From contig JAEWLS010000048.1 of NCBI GenBank assembly GCA_023457435.1, positions 1 through 64,000 on the forward strand: 64,000 nucleotides of DNA, given 5' to 3'. Source of the DNA: Pseudomonadota bacterium (GTDB lineage: Bacteria; Pseudomonadota; Alphaproteobacteria; Rhizobiales; Rhizobiaceae). The notes beneath the pieces are model-generated. The model made no database searches. It was not told where the DNA came from and saw only the letters and a list, made by a program, of their open reading frames with translations. This document shows, piece after piece, positions 55,655-64,000 of this stretch (positions are counted from its first letter, which is position 1; each line of letters opens with the position of its first letter). Made by a program: the position numbers and the translations under genes.

Positions 55655-57805
55655 ATGGAAAATCCCTTCGAGAAGCGGAAGTCGAGAGGCCCGCGCGCGA
55701 CGCGGCTGCTCGAGCTCGACGCGTGGATCGATTCGACCCTCTACGAGGCCGGCTTCAAGGCGTCCGAGACCTGGGAGCGCATCACCGTCTTCTTCCGCCG
55801 CTTCCACGTGTCGGGCTGGCGTCGCGCCTTCTTCGAACTCGCCAGCGAGGGCTTCACCCTCGGCACGGTCGGCGTCATCCTCCTGTTCGCGCTGGCCATG
55901 CCGGCCTTCGAGGAGACCGCCGGAGACTGGCGCAGCCAGGGCGAGTTCGCCGTCACCTTCCTCGACCGCTACGGCAACGAGATCGGCCAGCGCGGCATCA
56001 TCCAGCGCGACCCGATCCCCGTCGACGAGCTGCCAGAGCATGTCGTCAACGCCGTGCTCGCCACCGAGGACCGGCGCTTCTTCGAGCATATCGGCATCGA
56101 CTTCATCGGCCTGGCGCGCGCGCTCGGCGAGAACGTGCGGGCGCAGGGCGTCGTGCAGGGCGGCTCGACGCTGACGCAGCAGCTTGCGAAAAACATCTTC
56201 CTGTCGAACGAGCGGACGGTCGAGCGCAAGATCAAGGAGGCGTTCCTGGCGCTGTGGCTGGAGATGAACCTCACCAAGAAGGAAATCCTGCAGCTCTACC
56301 TCGACCGCGCCTACATGGGCGGCGGCACGTTCGGCATCGCCGCGGCGGCGGAGTTCTATTTCGGCAAGAGCGTCAAGGACGTGTCGGTGGCGGAAGCCGC
56401 GATGCTCGCCGGCCTGTTCAAGGCGCCGGCGCGCTACGCCCCGCACATCAACCTGCCGGCAGCGCGCGAGCGCGCCAACACGGTGCTCAGCGCCATGGTC
56501 GAGGGCGGCTACATGACCGAGGGCCAGGTGCTCGCGGCGCGCATCCGGCCGGCGACGGCGATCGACCGCGGCACGCTCGACAGTCCCGACTATTTCCTCG
56601 ACTGGGCGTTCGACGAGGTCAAGAAGGTGGCGGCGCAGCAGAAGCTCGCGACGCACAAGTTCGTGGCGCGCACGACCATCGACATGGGCATCCAGAAGGC
56701 GGCGGAGGAATCGCTCGAGTTCCACCTGCGCCAGCACGGGGCGAGCTACGGCGTCACCGAGGGCGCCATCGTGGTGCTCGACAACAATGGCGCGGTGCGC
56801 GCCGTCGTCGGCGGGCGCGACTACGGCGCCAGCCAGTTCAACCGCGCCACCAAGGCGCTGCGGCAGACCGGCTCGTCGTTCAAGACCTATGTCTACACGG
56901 CGGCGATGGAGGCCGGGCTGAAGCCGAGCTCGGTGGTGTCGGACGGTCCGGTCAACTGGGGCGGGTGGGCGCCGAAGAACTACGGGCGGTCCTATTCGGG
57001 CCGGGTGACGCTGGCCGACGCGCTGGCGAAGTCGATCAACACGGTGCCGGTGCGGCTCGCCAAGGATTTCCTGACGACCAAGCCGATCGCCGACATCGCC
57101 CATGCGATGGGCGTCGAGTCCGACATCATCCTGCACAAGACGATGGTGCTGGGTACTTCAGGGATGACGGTTCTCGATCAGGCGACGGGGTACAATACTC
57201 TTGCCAACGGCGGCCTGGCGGGAACGCGTCACGGGCTGACGCAGCTGTCGAACTATTCCGGCCAGGTGCTCTACGATTACGATCGCGACGCTCCTCCCGG
57301 CAGGAAGGTGCTGAAGGACTCGACCGTCGCCGACATGAACTCCATGCTGGTGCGCATTCCCGAGATGGGCACGGCGCGGCGCGCCGCCCTCCCCGGCCTG
57401 CGCTCCGCCGGCAAGACCGGCACTGGCCAGTCCTATCGCGACGCCTGGTATGTCGGCTTCACCGGCAACTACACGGCCGCGGTCTGGCTGGGCAACGACG
57501 ACTTCACGCCGACGCGCAACATGACTGGCGGCTCGCTGCCGGCGATGGTGTGGCAGCGCTTCATGGCCTACGCGCACCAGAACATCGAGCTCAAGCCGAT
57601 ACCGGGCATCGAAAATCCGCTGCCGGATCCGGCAGCGCTTGCCGCCGCCCGCAAGGCTGCCAAGGAAGCCGAGCGCGCCGCTTCCGAGCGTCCTCCAGCG
57701 TTGTCCACCGCGACGACCAGGCTTCTGCGCGAGATGGGCGAACTGTTCCGCAAGACGCCTCCCATGGAGGCGCCGGCGAAGCCCGAGACGCTGTCATCGC
57801 TGTGA
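55655..57805 (+). CDS. Penicillin-binding protein 1A (bifunctional transglycosylase/transpeptidase)
   Basis: 716 residues from the ATG at 55655. Membrane helix about 70-86. Glycosyltransferase (GT51): catalytic E138 in ATEDRRFFEHIGID, GGSTLTQQLAKNIFLS, RKIKEAFLALWLE and RAYMGGGTFGIAAAAEFYFGK. Transpeptidase: SSFK near 407, SIN near 467 and KTGTGQ near 585. It polymerises glycan strands and cross-links peptides. The PBP1a-type family, with a long hydrophilic N-terminus. An HxlR gene is upstream with 145 bases between. Confidence 0.95.
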   Translation: MENPFEKRKSRGPRATRLLELDAWIDSTLYEAGFKASETWERITVFFRRFHVSGWRRAFFELASEGFTLGTVGVILLFALAMPAFEETAGDWRSQGEFAVTFLDRYGNEIGQRGIIQRDPIPVDELPEHVVNAVLATEDRRFFEHIGIDFIGLARALGENVRAQGVVQGGSTLTQQLAKNIFLSNERTVERKIKEAFLALWLEMNLTKKEILQLYLDRAYMGGGTFGIAAAAEFYFGKSVKDVSVAEAAMLAGLFKAPARYAPHINLPAARERANTVLSAMVEGGYMTEGQVLAARIRPATAIDRGTLDSPDYFLDWAFDEVKKVAAQQKLATHKFVARTTIDMGIQKAAEESLEFHLRQHGASYGVTEGAIVVLDNNGAVRAVVGGRDYGASQFNRATKALRQTGSSFKTYVYTAAMEAGLKPSSVVSDGPVNWGGWAPKNYGRSYSGRVTLADALAKSINTVPVRLAKDFLTTKPIADIAHAMGVESDIILHKTMVLGTSGMTVLDQATGYNTLANGGLAGTRHGLTQLSNYSGQVLYDYDRDAPPGRKVLKDSTVADMNSMLVRIPEMGTARRAALPGLRSAGKTGTGQSYRDAWYVGFTGNYTAAVWLGNDDFTPTRNMTGGSLPAMVWQRFMAYAHQNIELKPIPGIENPLPDPAALAAARKAAKEAERAASERPPALSTATTRLLREMGELFRKTPPMEAPAKPETLSSL

Positions 57806-57872
57806 AAGCCTCGACGGCCTTGCAGCCGCGGCGCGCTGTGCTCTAAACCGCAAGCAGTCCGCGGCCGGTCGA

Positions 57873-58457
57873 ATGCTTCGAACCATCTTCCTCACCATCG
57901 TCGTGCTCGTCCTTGCCGTAGGCGGCGGAGCCGGCAGCGTGTGGCTTGCGCTCAATGCCGGCGGAGGCATTGGCGACGTGCAGATCGGCGACTGGACGGC
58001 CTTCCCCGACGTCGGGACACCCGACGCCGACACCTATTCGAAAGCGCGCTTCGCGCGCGAGGGCGGCCTCTCGCTCGGTCGCGCCGAAGGCATCGTGTTC
58101 GTGGCGCGGCGCGACAGCGCCGGCGGCCAGCTGCGCCGCGACTGTACCTATACGATCGAAGGCACCATCCCGGCATCGCGCTTCTGGACGCTTTACGCCG
58201 CGGACGACCAGCGGGTCGTCCTGCCTCCGACCGTACGCCGGGTCCCGGCGCTCCACTCGCTTGAGATGCTGCGCACGACCGACGGCGCAATCCGCATAAC
58301 CATCAGCCCGAACCCCTCTCCCGGCAACTGGTTGGGCCTCTCGGGCCAAGGCGTCATGCAGCTGGTGCTGACGCTCTACGACACGCCGGCTGCCACCGCA
58401 GCGCGCGTGTTCGAGATCCAGCTGCCGCAGGTGCTGAGGACATCCTGCGATGGGTAG
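57873..58457 (+). CDS. DUF1214 membrane/periplasmic protein
   Basis: 194 residues. N-terminal membrane helix (about 5-27), then a beta-rich domain: WTAFPDVGTPDADTYSKARFAREGG, GQLRRDCTYTIEGTIPASRFWTLYAADDQ and ITISPNPSPGNWLGLSGQGVMQLVLTLYDTP. This is the DUF1214 domain. It overlaps the DUF1254 gene by eight bases, and these two domains occur as fusions in other bacteria, so they probably form one complex in the periplasm. Function is unknown. Probably co-transcribed with the PBP gene (67 bases). Confidence 0.88.
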   Translation: MLRTIFLTIVVLVLAVGGGAGSVWLALNAGGGIGDVQIGDWTAFPDVGTPDADTYSKARFAREGGLSLGRAEGIVFVARRDSAGGQLRRDCTYTIEGTIPASRFWTLYAADDQRVVLPPTVRRVPALHSLEMLRTTDGAIRITISPNPSPGNWLGLSGQGVMQLVLTLYDTPAATAARVFEIQLPQVLRTSCDG

Positions 58458-58992
58458 GCTCCTCCACGCCCTGATCCTCGGCGTGCTTGGCGCGGGCATC
58501 GTCCATATCGCGGTGCTGTTCCTGCTGCCTTTCTACACCGACCGGGATGCGTGGTCGCAGCTGTCGGAGGTTGCGGACTTCTACACGGTCACCCCGCTCG
58601 GCGACACGCCAGCGACGACGCCTCTGGTCCGTTCGGTCGATCCGCTGTTTGCCGCCGTCGCCTGCCGTTTCGACCTCAGCGACGGCGTCGTGCACGTTCA
58701 GGCTCCCGGCCGTGCGCCGTTCTGGTCGATGTCGGTCTATGACCGCAACGGGCAGAACATCTTCTCGTTCAACGATCGCACGGCGCCCGACGGCAAGGTG
58801 GACTTCGTCGTGCTCACGGCGGTCCAGACTATCGAAGTTCGCAAGGCACTGCCCGAGCGCTTCATCAACGCGGTATTCGTGGAAGCGGATATCGACGAGG
58901 GAATCGTGCTCATCCGCGCGTTCATGCCGGACCGCACCTGGCTCCAGGCGGTGGAGACGTTCCTCGGCGACGTGGACTGCACGTCGATCTGA
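58450..58992 (+). CDS. DUF1254 membrane/periplasmic protein
   Basis: 180 residues. N-terminal membrane helix (about 5-27, HALILGVLGAGIVHIAVLFLLPF), then a DUF1254 domain: DPLFAAVACRFDLSDGVVHVQAPGRAPFWSMSVYDRNGQNIFSFNDRTAPDG and PERFINAVFVEADIDEGIVLIRAFMPD. Shortened compared with the usual ~450-residue fused DUF1254-DUF1214 proteins. The partner with DUF1214 is directly upstream, coupled by overlap. Function is unknown; possible envelope lipid or carbohydrate role. Confidence 0.87.
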   Translation: MGRLLHALILGVLGAGIVHIAVLFLLPFYTDRDAWSQLSEVADFYTVTPLGDTPATTPLVRSVDPLFAAVACRFDLSDGVVHVQAPGRAPFWSMSVYDRNGQNIFSFNDRTAPDGKVDFVVLTAVQTIEVRKALPERFINAVFVEADIDEGIVLIRAFMPDRTWLQAVETFLGDVDCTSI

Positions 58993-58997
58993 GCGAT

Positions 58998-59189
58998 CTA
59001 ATGCGCGCCGCGTCGCGGGCGTCTTCGCCGTATGACTTGCGCACCTTCGCCCGCATCGCCATCCGGTGAGGGGTCGTCGCGACGCTCGTAGCGAATACCC
59101 GGAAAGATGATAATTGTCGCCGGCTGATCGGGACGCGTCTGCGCCCTGTCGCGCCTGAGCGCATTGGTCAGTTCGATGATGTCGGCCAT
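58998..59189 (-). CDS. Small conserved hypothetical protein, 63 aa
   Basis: 63 residues from the ATG at 59189: MADIIELTNALRRDRAQTRPDQPATIIIFPGIRYERR then an Asp/Arg-rich tail. A similar small protein with an IIIFPGIRYERR core is, from memory, common in rhizobia. Function unknown. The frame continues upstream to 59495 without a better start. It is convergent with the DUF1254 gene (5 bases between the stops). Confidence 0.6.
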   Translation of the reverse strand: MADIIELTNALRRDRAQTRPDQPATIIIFPGIRYERRDDPSPDGDAGEGAQVIRRRRPRRGAH

Positions 59190-59264
59190 ATTCGCGTTAC
59201 CCCGTTCCACTACGCAGCAAACGCAACGCCAAGACGCGGCAAACAAGCGCGATAGAGCCAGCAT

Positions 59265-60437
59265 GTGGTTAATAGTTTGCAAACCCATCTGTTCCATATT
59301 GACGGACGCGTGGCCCTGCTCGTTGTGCCATGGCGTCAAGCTAGTGTTTGGGTGTGTGTCTTGCGTACAAGCGTTGCCGGCCGCCTCGCGGCCGATGATA
59401 ACCTTCCGAAATCCGACCGTCTGTTCCGCGCCGCTGTTTCGGCATTCTGTGCGCTGACCCACGCTTCGCGGCATGATGCGGTTCGTCTCGATCAACTCGC
59501 GATGCCGCTATTGCCGCTGGTCACCGATGACAGCCGTCGTCTGGCCGCCGCATCGCTGTCGCATTGCTTTCCAGGTCCGCATGGGCTGGTACGCCGCCTC
59601 GCCGAGGAAGACGTTTCGATCTCCGCACCTTTGCTGGTGGCGTCGTCGGTGCTCACCGACATCGATCTCATAGGCCTGATAGGCCGTCATGGCCTCGCAC
59701 ATGCGGGAGCGATAGCGCGCAGGCGCAACCTCAACCCAAACATCGTCGCGCTCATTCGCGCACTCGGCGTCGGCGAATTCGGCACAGAGATCGCGACGAC
59801 GCTTGCGATCGAGCCGCCCGCCAACGGCACAGTTGCCGAGGCCGAAGCGCGCCCGCGTGCGCATGTGGGCGCCGGCGCGGCATCGGAGCCAGTTGCCGAT
59901 GCGTTCGATACGTACATGGCAGCCGCTCCAGGCGCCGCCGAGGAAGCGGCGCGGGATGCGCTGCGTGCAATGATGCAGCCGGCGGGTGACCGCACGCCAT
60001 CCCGTGCGCACGCGCCCGCGGCTCGGCACCGCGATTGGGCGCAGGCACGCGCGGCTACCGCGCGCGTCGTCGACACGGGCCTCACCGGCCGCGCCGCGCT
60101 GTTCCACACCGCAATTGCCGATGCGTTCGATCTCGATTTTCCGACGGCGGTCGATATCGCCGAGGACAGCAACACGCGGCGCCTGGCAGTGGCGCTGAAG
60201 GCCGTCGAGCTACCGCGCGCCGACGCGTACCTGATCGCGGCACTCGCGTTCCCGCCCTGCTTCGCCACGACTTCGTCGATACGCAACTTCATCGAACTCT
60301 ATGCTGCACTGGACGTCGACGCGTCGCGCCAGGAAGTCATCGGGTGGCGCAACGACAGCGAGGACCTGGCGATGCAGGCGCCTGCGAACTCCGACCGCTA
60401 TAGTCCAGTTCCCGACCGCGCCAGGCTCACTGCCTAG
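59265..60437 (+). CDS. DUF2336 helical-repeat protein
   Basis: 390 residues as the full open frame, but the real start is uncertain: GTG 59265, GTG 59352 or TTG 59361, with no clear ribosome-binding site. The DUF2336 domain is all-helical and HEAT-like: RLFRAAVSAFCALTHASRHDAVRLDQLAMPLLPLVTDDSRRLAAASLSHC, VRRLAEEDVSISAPLLVASSVLTDIDLIGLIGRHGLAHAGAIARRRNLN. DUF2336 proteins are alphaproteobacterial, sometimes linked to cell-cycle or general stress. Its end overlaps the convergent DUF1491 gene by 11 bases. Confidence 0.82.
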   Translation: MVNSLQTHLFHIDGRVALLVVPWRQASVWVCVLRTSVAGRLAADDNLPKSDRLFRAAVSAFCALTHASRHDAVRLDQLAMPLLPLVTDDSRRLAAASLSHCFPGPHGLVRRLAEEDVSISAPLLVASSVLTDIDLIGLIGRHGLAHAGAIARRRNLNPNIVALIRALGVGEFGTEIATTLAIEPPANGTVAEAEARPRAHVGAGAASEPVADAFDTYMAAAPGAAEEAARDALRAMMQPAGDRTPSRAHAPAARHRDWAQARAATARVVDTGLTGRAALFHTAIADAFDLDFPTAVDIAEDSNTRRLAVALKAVELPRADAYLIAALAFPPCFATTSSIRNFIELYAALDVDASRQEVIGWRNDSEDLAMQAPANSDRYSPVPDRARLTA

Positions 60438-60774
60438 CGACCGGAACGACATCCTGCAGCGTCGACGCGTCAGCCTCGATCTCGACGAGCCACAAGTCGG
60501 GATCGAAGCGCGTCTCGCGCTCGATGCGCCCGTCAATGGAATTCGGGTCGTCCGAGGCCATCAGTGCCGTGAACATGCGATCGGCGGGCCGGGCTTCGTC
60601 GTAGCTCGCTTGCGCCGCCGGCCCGAAAAGCGTCGTGACGCCGAGGCGGGAGCGGCAGACGATGAAGATCGCTCCTGCATCGCCGGCGCCCCTGCGTATG
60701 ACGGCGGCGAAACCGCCAGCGGAGAACACGCGGCGCAGAAGTGCGGAAACCCAGAGTTCAGAAGTGACGCGCAT
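60427..60774 (-). CDS. DUF1491 family protein
   Basis: 115 residues from the ATG at 60774. MRVTSELWVSALLRRVFSAGGFAAVIRRGAGDAGAIFIVCRSRLG is the DUF1491 start, with MASDDPNSIDGRIERETRFDPDLWLVEIE near the end. A small alpha/beta cytosolic protein of unknown role, typical of alphaproteobacteria. Together with the peptidoglycan-binding protein 38 bases upstream it forms a conserved minus-strand set with the DivJ-like kinase. Convergent with DUF2336. Confidence 0.88.
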   Translation of the reverse strand: MRVTSELWVSALLRRVFSAGGFAAVIRRGAGDAGAIFIVCRSRLGVTTLFGPAAQASYDEARPADRMFTALMASDDPNSIDGRIERETRFDPDLWLVEIEADASTLQDVVPVARQ

Positions 60775-60812
60775 GGTTTGGCCGCCTTTGCGGCGACCAA
60801 GCACCTGGGAAA

Positions 60813-61649
60813 TCAGTCGGTCAAGCCGACCTCGCGCATCTTGGCATAAAGCCCGTCGTCCGGTTCGCCGGTCTCCGGCAACCCGAAGAGCGACTGGAAT
60901 TCCTTTATCGCCGCACGCGTGCGCGCGCCGACGACGCCGTCGAGTTCGATCCCATCGTGACCGAAGGCGCGCAGTCCGGCCTGGATGCGCACGATCTTCG
61001 GATCGGAAGCCTGGACAACGGCCTGCTGCACCAGTGGCTTTGCCGGTTGCGCGGCGGCCGGACGCGGCGCCGGAACAGCAACGGCTTCGTTCGATGCGAG
61101 CGCGGGAAGCGAATCGGACCCTGCGCCGAGCTGCTGCATCAGTTTCGCGTCGATGCGACCGTTCGGCTCGAGGCCGACGATCTTCTGGTACCGCTCGACC
61201 GCCTTTGCGGTCTGGGGGCCTGTCAGCCCGTCCACCGGTCCGGCGTAGAGATCGAGCGTCTTCAGCACTTCCTGGACAAGTCGAACGTCGTCGTCGCCGC
61301 GATTGACGGACGCCGTCGTCGGCTCCTGTTCGGCCATCGAACCGAGGTCGTCAGGCTTCCCCGGGGCCGGCTTCGGCCTCTGGAGAGGAACGGGCGTCGG
61401 ATCGGTAAAACGTTCCGGCGCCGGCGGCGGCGCGATCGTCACGCGTGTCGCGAAGTATGCGGCGGGGTGCGCATAGGGCTGATACCACAATGCGTTGGCC
61501 GAGACGTAGGCAAGCGTCACGATGAAGGCCGTCGTGCCGCCTACGGCAAGCGGGTTGCGCATCAGCGCGCCGCCGGTGATGGCGAACCCCTCTCGCATCA
61601 GCCCGCCGACGCCCGACGGCTCCTTACGCGATCTTGCGGAACGCTTCAT
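60813..61649 (-). CDS. Membrane-anchored protein with two peptidoglycan-binding domains
   Basis: 278 residues from the ATG at 61649 (26-base overlap with the kinase stop). Membrane helix about 34-54 (LAVGGTTAFIVTLAYVSANALWY), a Pro-rich linker, then two PG_binding_1 repeats: VRLVQEVLKTLDLYAGPVDGLTGPQTAKAVERYQKIVGLEPNG (about 122-164) and VRIQAGLRAFGHDGIELDGVVGARTRAAIKEFQSLFGLPETG (about 220-261). These bind the cell wall in the periplasm. It probably couples to envelope growth. Cotranscribed with the DivJ-like kinase. Confidence 0.9.
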   Translation of the reverse strand: MKRSARSRKEPSGVGGLMREGFAITGGALMRNPLAVGGTTAFIVTLAYVSANALWYQPYAHPAAYFATRVTIAPPPAPERFTDPTPVPLQRPKPAPGKPDDLGSMAEQEPTTASVNRGDDDVRLVQEVLKTLDLYAGPVDGLTGPQTAKAVERYQKIVGLEPNGRIDAKLMQQLGAGSDSLPALASNEAVAVPAPRPAAAQPAKPLVQQAVVQASDPKIVRIQAGLRAFGHDGIELDGVVGARTRAAIKEFQSLFGLPETGEPDDGLYAKMREVGLTD

Positions 61650-63381
61650 GCGCGCCTCCGTTCGCAGCCTCTCTTTCGACATTCTCCACGCTGCGGCGAG
61701 GCCCGTTCACCGGCAACGCGATGGTTACCAGCGTGCCCTCGCCCGGCGCGCTCTCGATGGTCATTTCACCGTCGTGCAGCCGTACCAGGCCCTTGACCAG
61801 CGACAGGCCCAGGCCGGTGCCCTCGTACTCGCGCGTCAGATCGTTGCGTACCTGAACGAAGGGCTGGCCGATGCGCCCGAGATCGCTTTCCGACATGCCG
61901 ATGCCGGTGTCGGAAACGACCAGCCGCAACCAGTTGCCCGAGCGAATTGCCTCCACGGACACCTTGCCGCCGCAGGGCGTGAACTTGATAGCGTTGGCGG
62001 CGAGATTGATGATCATCTGCTGAACCGCACGACGATCTCCGACGATCTCACCCGCATCCGAACGCGCGCGAAACAGGAACGTCAGTCCCTTTTCTTCCGC
62101 CTGCGGACAGAGCATGGCGTGGCAGAGATCTATCGCCTCCTTCACCGCGAACGGCTCGGGTTGAATGCTGTACGCACCCGACTCGATCTTCGACACGTCC
62201 AGTATCGCGTTCACCACCGACAGCAGGTGTCCCCCGGACTGGCGGATCAGGCCGACGTACTCCTCCTGTCGACGGTCGCGCAGTTCCCCCGCCAGGCCGT
62301 GGAGCAGCATATCCGAGAACCCGATGATCGAGTTCAGAGGCGTGCGCAACTCATGGCTCACGGCGGCGAGGAAGCGCCCCTTTGCGATCTCCGTGGCGTC
62401 GGCGCGCGCCCGGGCGGCATCCAGTTCCTCGCGCAGATGCGTCTCGCCCTCGGCCTCGCGCAACAAGAGGATGGCGCCGTCTGCGCCATCTGCCGCAACC
62501 TCGACGCTGAAGCTGTGAAAGCGTTCGCCGGGACGATCCGCCATCGCCACGCGCAGGCGAAGCTGCAGAGACAACCGCTGGCGCATCCCGATGTCCGCCA
62601 GGCCCGTGAGGAACGCGACGCGGTCGCCGACATGCACGCGCTCGACGAGCGGTCGGCCGACCAGCGCTTCGACGCCTATGCCGAGAGCAGCCGCAGCGCC
62701 GCGCGATGCGGAAACTGTCTCGCCGCTGTCGGTCAGCCTGATCGTTGCGAGATCAAACCGCTCCACGAGTTCGATCGTATCGGCTTCCTGAGAGTCGCGC
62801 GTTTCACCCGGGTTCACTATCCCATGGAGCCTGCCGAGCGCCGAGGTCAGCAGAAGCACAGGTGCGAGCCAGAGCCAGATCGTCGTGCCGGCGCCGGCAA
62901 CGTCGCCTCCCAGATAGCTGAAGAATTCGGCCGCCGGAAAGCATGCGAGAGCGGCCGCAACGCCGACGCCTGCCGCGTGGCGCGTCTGGGCGATCCAGAA
63001 TGCCTCGAACCCGATGCTCGCGGAGAGCAGCAACACCGCCATGCCGCCAGCCGGAGTTGCGGCGGCGACGGCGAACAGACCTGCGGCAAGAGCTACGGCT
63101 TCGGCAACGCGGCTCTTGCCGCTGATCGACACGGTGAGGGTCAGTGCCCAGCAGATGGCAATCGCGGCGCACAGGATCGCAAGCGCGCCGCCGACGCCGG
63201 AACTCGGCAGCGTCACTGCCAGCGTGGGGCCGGCGATGAAAGGGGCGGTCAGCATGGCGCCGATGAAGCGGCGCTGCCTATCGCGCTCGACGGTCTCTTC
63301 CACCTGTGGGTGGACCAGCCGGTCGAAGCCGGCGAACATCCCCGCGGGAATGTCGCTCAATCTGGCTATCGCTGCACTCAA
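61624..63381 (-). CDS. Polytopic sensor histidine kinase, DivJ-like
   Basis: 585 residues if started at TTG 63381 (GAAAGAG upstream); an ATG at 63339 is an alternative. About six membrane helices between 40 and 185, no large periplasmic domain, then a PAS-like region (205-310), HisKA with LAAVSHELRTPLNSIIGFSDMLLHGL (H343) and HATPase (INLAANAIKFTPCGGKV, DTGIGMSESDLGRIGQPF, GTGLGLSLVKGLVRLHDG). This matches the DivJ-type of the alphaproteobacterial cell-cycle kinases in layout. The name is inference. The peptidoglycan-binding gene is coupled downstream. Confidence 0.82.
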   Translation of the reverse strand: MSAAIARLSDIPAGMFAGFDRLVHPQVEETVERDRQRRFIGAMLTAPFIAGPTLAVTLPSSGVGGALAILCAAIAICWALTLTVSISGKSRVAEAVALAAGLFAVAAATPAGGMAVLLLSASIGFEAFWIAQTRHAAGVGVAAALACFPAAEFFSYLGGDVAGAGTTIWLWLAPVLLLTSALGRLHGIVNPGETRDSQEADTIELVERFDLATIRLTDSGETVSASRGAAAALGIGVEALVGRPLVERVHVGDRVAFLTGLADIGMRQRLSLQLRLRVAMADRPGERFHSFSVEVAADGADGAILLLREAEGETHLREELDAARARADATEIAKGRFLAAVSHELRTPLNSIIGFSDMLLHGLAGELRDRRQEEYVGLIRQSGGHLLSVVNAILDVSKIESGAYSIQPEPFAVKEAIDLCHAMLCPQAEEKGLTFLFRARSDAGEIVGDRRAVQQMIINLAANAIKFTPCGGKVSVEAIRSGNWLRLVVSDTGIGMSESDLGRIGQPFVQVRNDLTREYEGTGLGLSLVKGLVRLHDGEMTIESAPGEGTLVTIALPVNGPRRSVENVEREAANGGAHEAFRKIA

Positions 63382-63798
63382 CTCGGTACTCTTTCGCGGC
63401 GACCGGACCGGCCGCTAGGTGGTAGCGCGACCCTCGCATCCAGCGTTTAAGGAAAGGAAAATTTCGGGCCTGTCGCTGCGTCCCGCATTTCGATTTTCGG
63501 TCGTTCGATCCGCAACTAGGCGCATGGTAAACAGACGGTAAGGCCGCAGGGCATTGGCCATCCGAGACGCGAATATCGTATAGCGTTTGGAATGCCCTGC
63601 AGTTTCAACGACTTACACAGTTAACACCGGCCTTTTGGGAAACGGGGTCTTTGAGACAATTCCAGCCAATGCCGGTCGCTAAGATTCGAATCAAATCTGC
63701 TTCAAAACACGCGGCGACGGGCAAGCGGCTTTTCGGCGTTCCGCGATAGCGTGGCGTATCGGGAAGTGGATCGGCAAAGCCGGTTCGAGAGGGACGTC
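63382..63798. other. Divergent intergenic region between the DivJ-like kinase and DUF5330
   Basis: 417 bases without a gene. It holds a perfect 10-bp inverted repeat GCAGGGCATT/AATGCCCTGC at 63546-63555 and 63591-63600 with a 35-base spacer, a GTTAAC at 63620-63625 and a GGTAAACAGACGGTAA repeat near 63525-63540. It is lower in GC than neighbours. Promoters for both divergent genes should lie here. Confidence 0.5.
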
Positions 63799-64000
63799 AT
63801 GGGTTTCATCATCCGTTCGGCATTCTGGCTTTCGCTCGTGCTGCTGCTCATTCCGTTCGGCAATGGCGACGACGGCAAAAGCGTCAGCCCTGTTCAGGCG
63901 ATGTTCGCCGCAAAGGGCGCAATTGAAGATCTGTCCGGCATGTGCGAGCGGAAGCCCGACGTCTGCGCAGTCGGCAGTGCGGCGTTCCACACGATTGGTG
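63799..64000 (+). CDS. DUF5330-domain protein, 5' part only
   Basis: Open from the ATG at 63799 to the window end, 67 residues. MGFIIRSAFWLSLVLLLIPF is a membrane or signal helix, then SVSPVQAMFAAKGAIEDLSGMCERKPDVCAVGSAAFHTIG, the DUF5330 pattern with two cysteines in CERKPDVC. Probably a periplasmic anchored protein of unknown role. A GAGAGGG ribosome-binding site lies just upstream. Truncated by the window edge. Confidence 0.75.
   Translation, partial: MGFIIRSAFWLSLVLLLIPFGNGDDGKSVSPVQAMFAAKGAIEDLSGMCERKPDVCAVGSAAFHTIG

Noticed and set aside
1..64000. CRISPR arrays, insertion sequences and tRNA/rRNA genes
   Set aside because: No regularly spaced repeats, transposase frames or rRNA/tRNA cloverleaf sequences were seen by eye.

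Overview
The window is chromosomal DNA from a high-GC alphaproteobacterium, most likely a Hyphomicrobiales (Rhizobiales) member near Phyllobacteriaceae/Mesorhizobium. The evidence is a cycHJKL cytochrome c maturation operon beside a feuN-feuP-feuQ-like regulatory operon, a degP - two-component pair - glnE - PleC-like kinase block, and an RcGTA-type gene transfer agent (GTA) cluster. No rRNA, tRNA or CRISPR array was recognised. The species is not determined; this assignment is inference from protein families and gene order.

Layout. 1-2.4 kb: small conserved genes and ribosomal protein S21. 2.6-8.3 kb: a MAPEG-family membrane protein, an ArsR regulator coupled to a two-domain AHSA1/START protein, an EamA transporter, a glutathione-transferase-like protein, a small membrane protein behind a good general-stress (EcfG-type) promoter match, and two tandem DUF2147 secreted proteins. 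8.4-19.8 kb: housekeeping metabolism (AMP nucleosidase, an EEP-family phosphodiesterase, ETF-ubiquinone oxidoreductase, family-4-like uracil-DNA glycosylase, a second EamA transporter, an orphan CoxL-like molybdopterin subunit, aminopeptidase N). 19.9-36.7 kb: a PleC-like kinase on plus, then a long minus-strand run: EF-hand protein, glnE, two-component pair, DegP protease, cycLKJH, lipoprotein, feuQ-feuP-feuN. 36.8-51.1 kb: the GTA cluster on minus, read from terminase (right) to the large tip/baseplate protein (left), in canonical order, plus a holin-like membrane peptide at its distal end. 51.2-54.4 kb: accessory region with a membrane-anchored DUF2726 protein and a lower-GC KAP-like P-loop ATPase. 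54.4-64 kb: FMN azoreductase with divergent HxlR regulator, penicillin-binding protein 1A, DUF1214/DUF1254 pair, DUF2336, DUF1491, a peptidoglycan-binding-domain protein, a DivJ-like histidine kinase and the start of a DUF5330 gene.

Most notable observations. (1) The promoter-proximal sequence of the GTA cluster (51161-51217) is repeated imperfectly (about 46 of 58 aligned positions by hand) upstream of the DUF2726 gene (52010-52066), which suggests co-regulation of a nuclease-fold-like membrane protein with the GTA. (2) The GTA major tail protein gene has a one-base deletion after its fifth codon, so this GTA may be defective or the assembly may be wrong at one base. (3) Two strong hairpins directly follow the major capsid gene. 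(4) Good-looking operators or promoters lie upstream of the ArsR gene, the ETF-QO/UDG divergent pair, the azoreductase/HxlR pair and the iron-permease-family gene.
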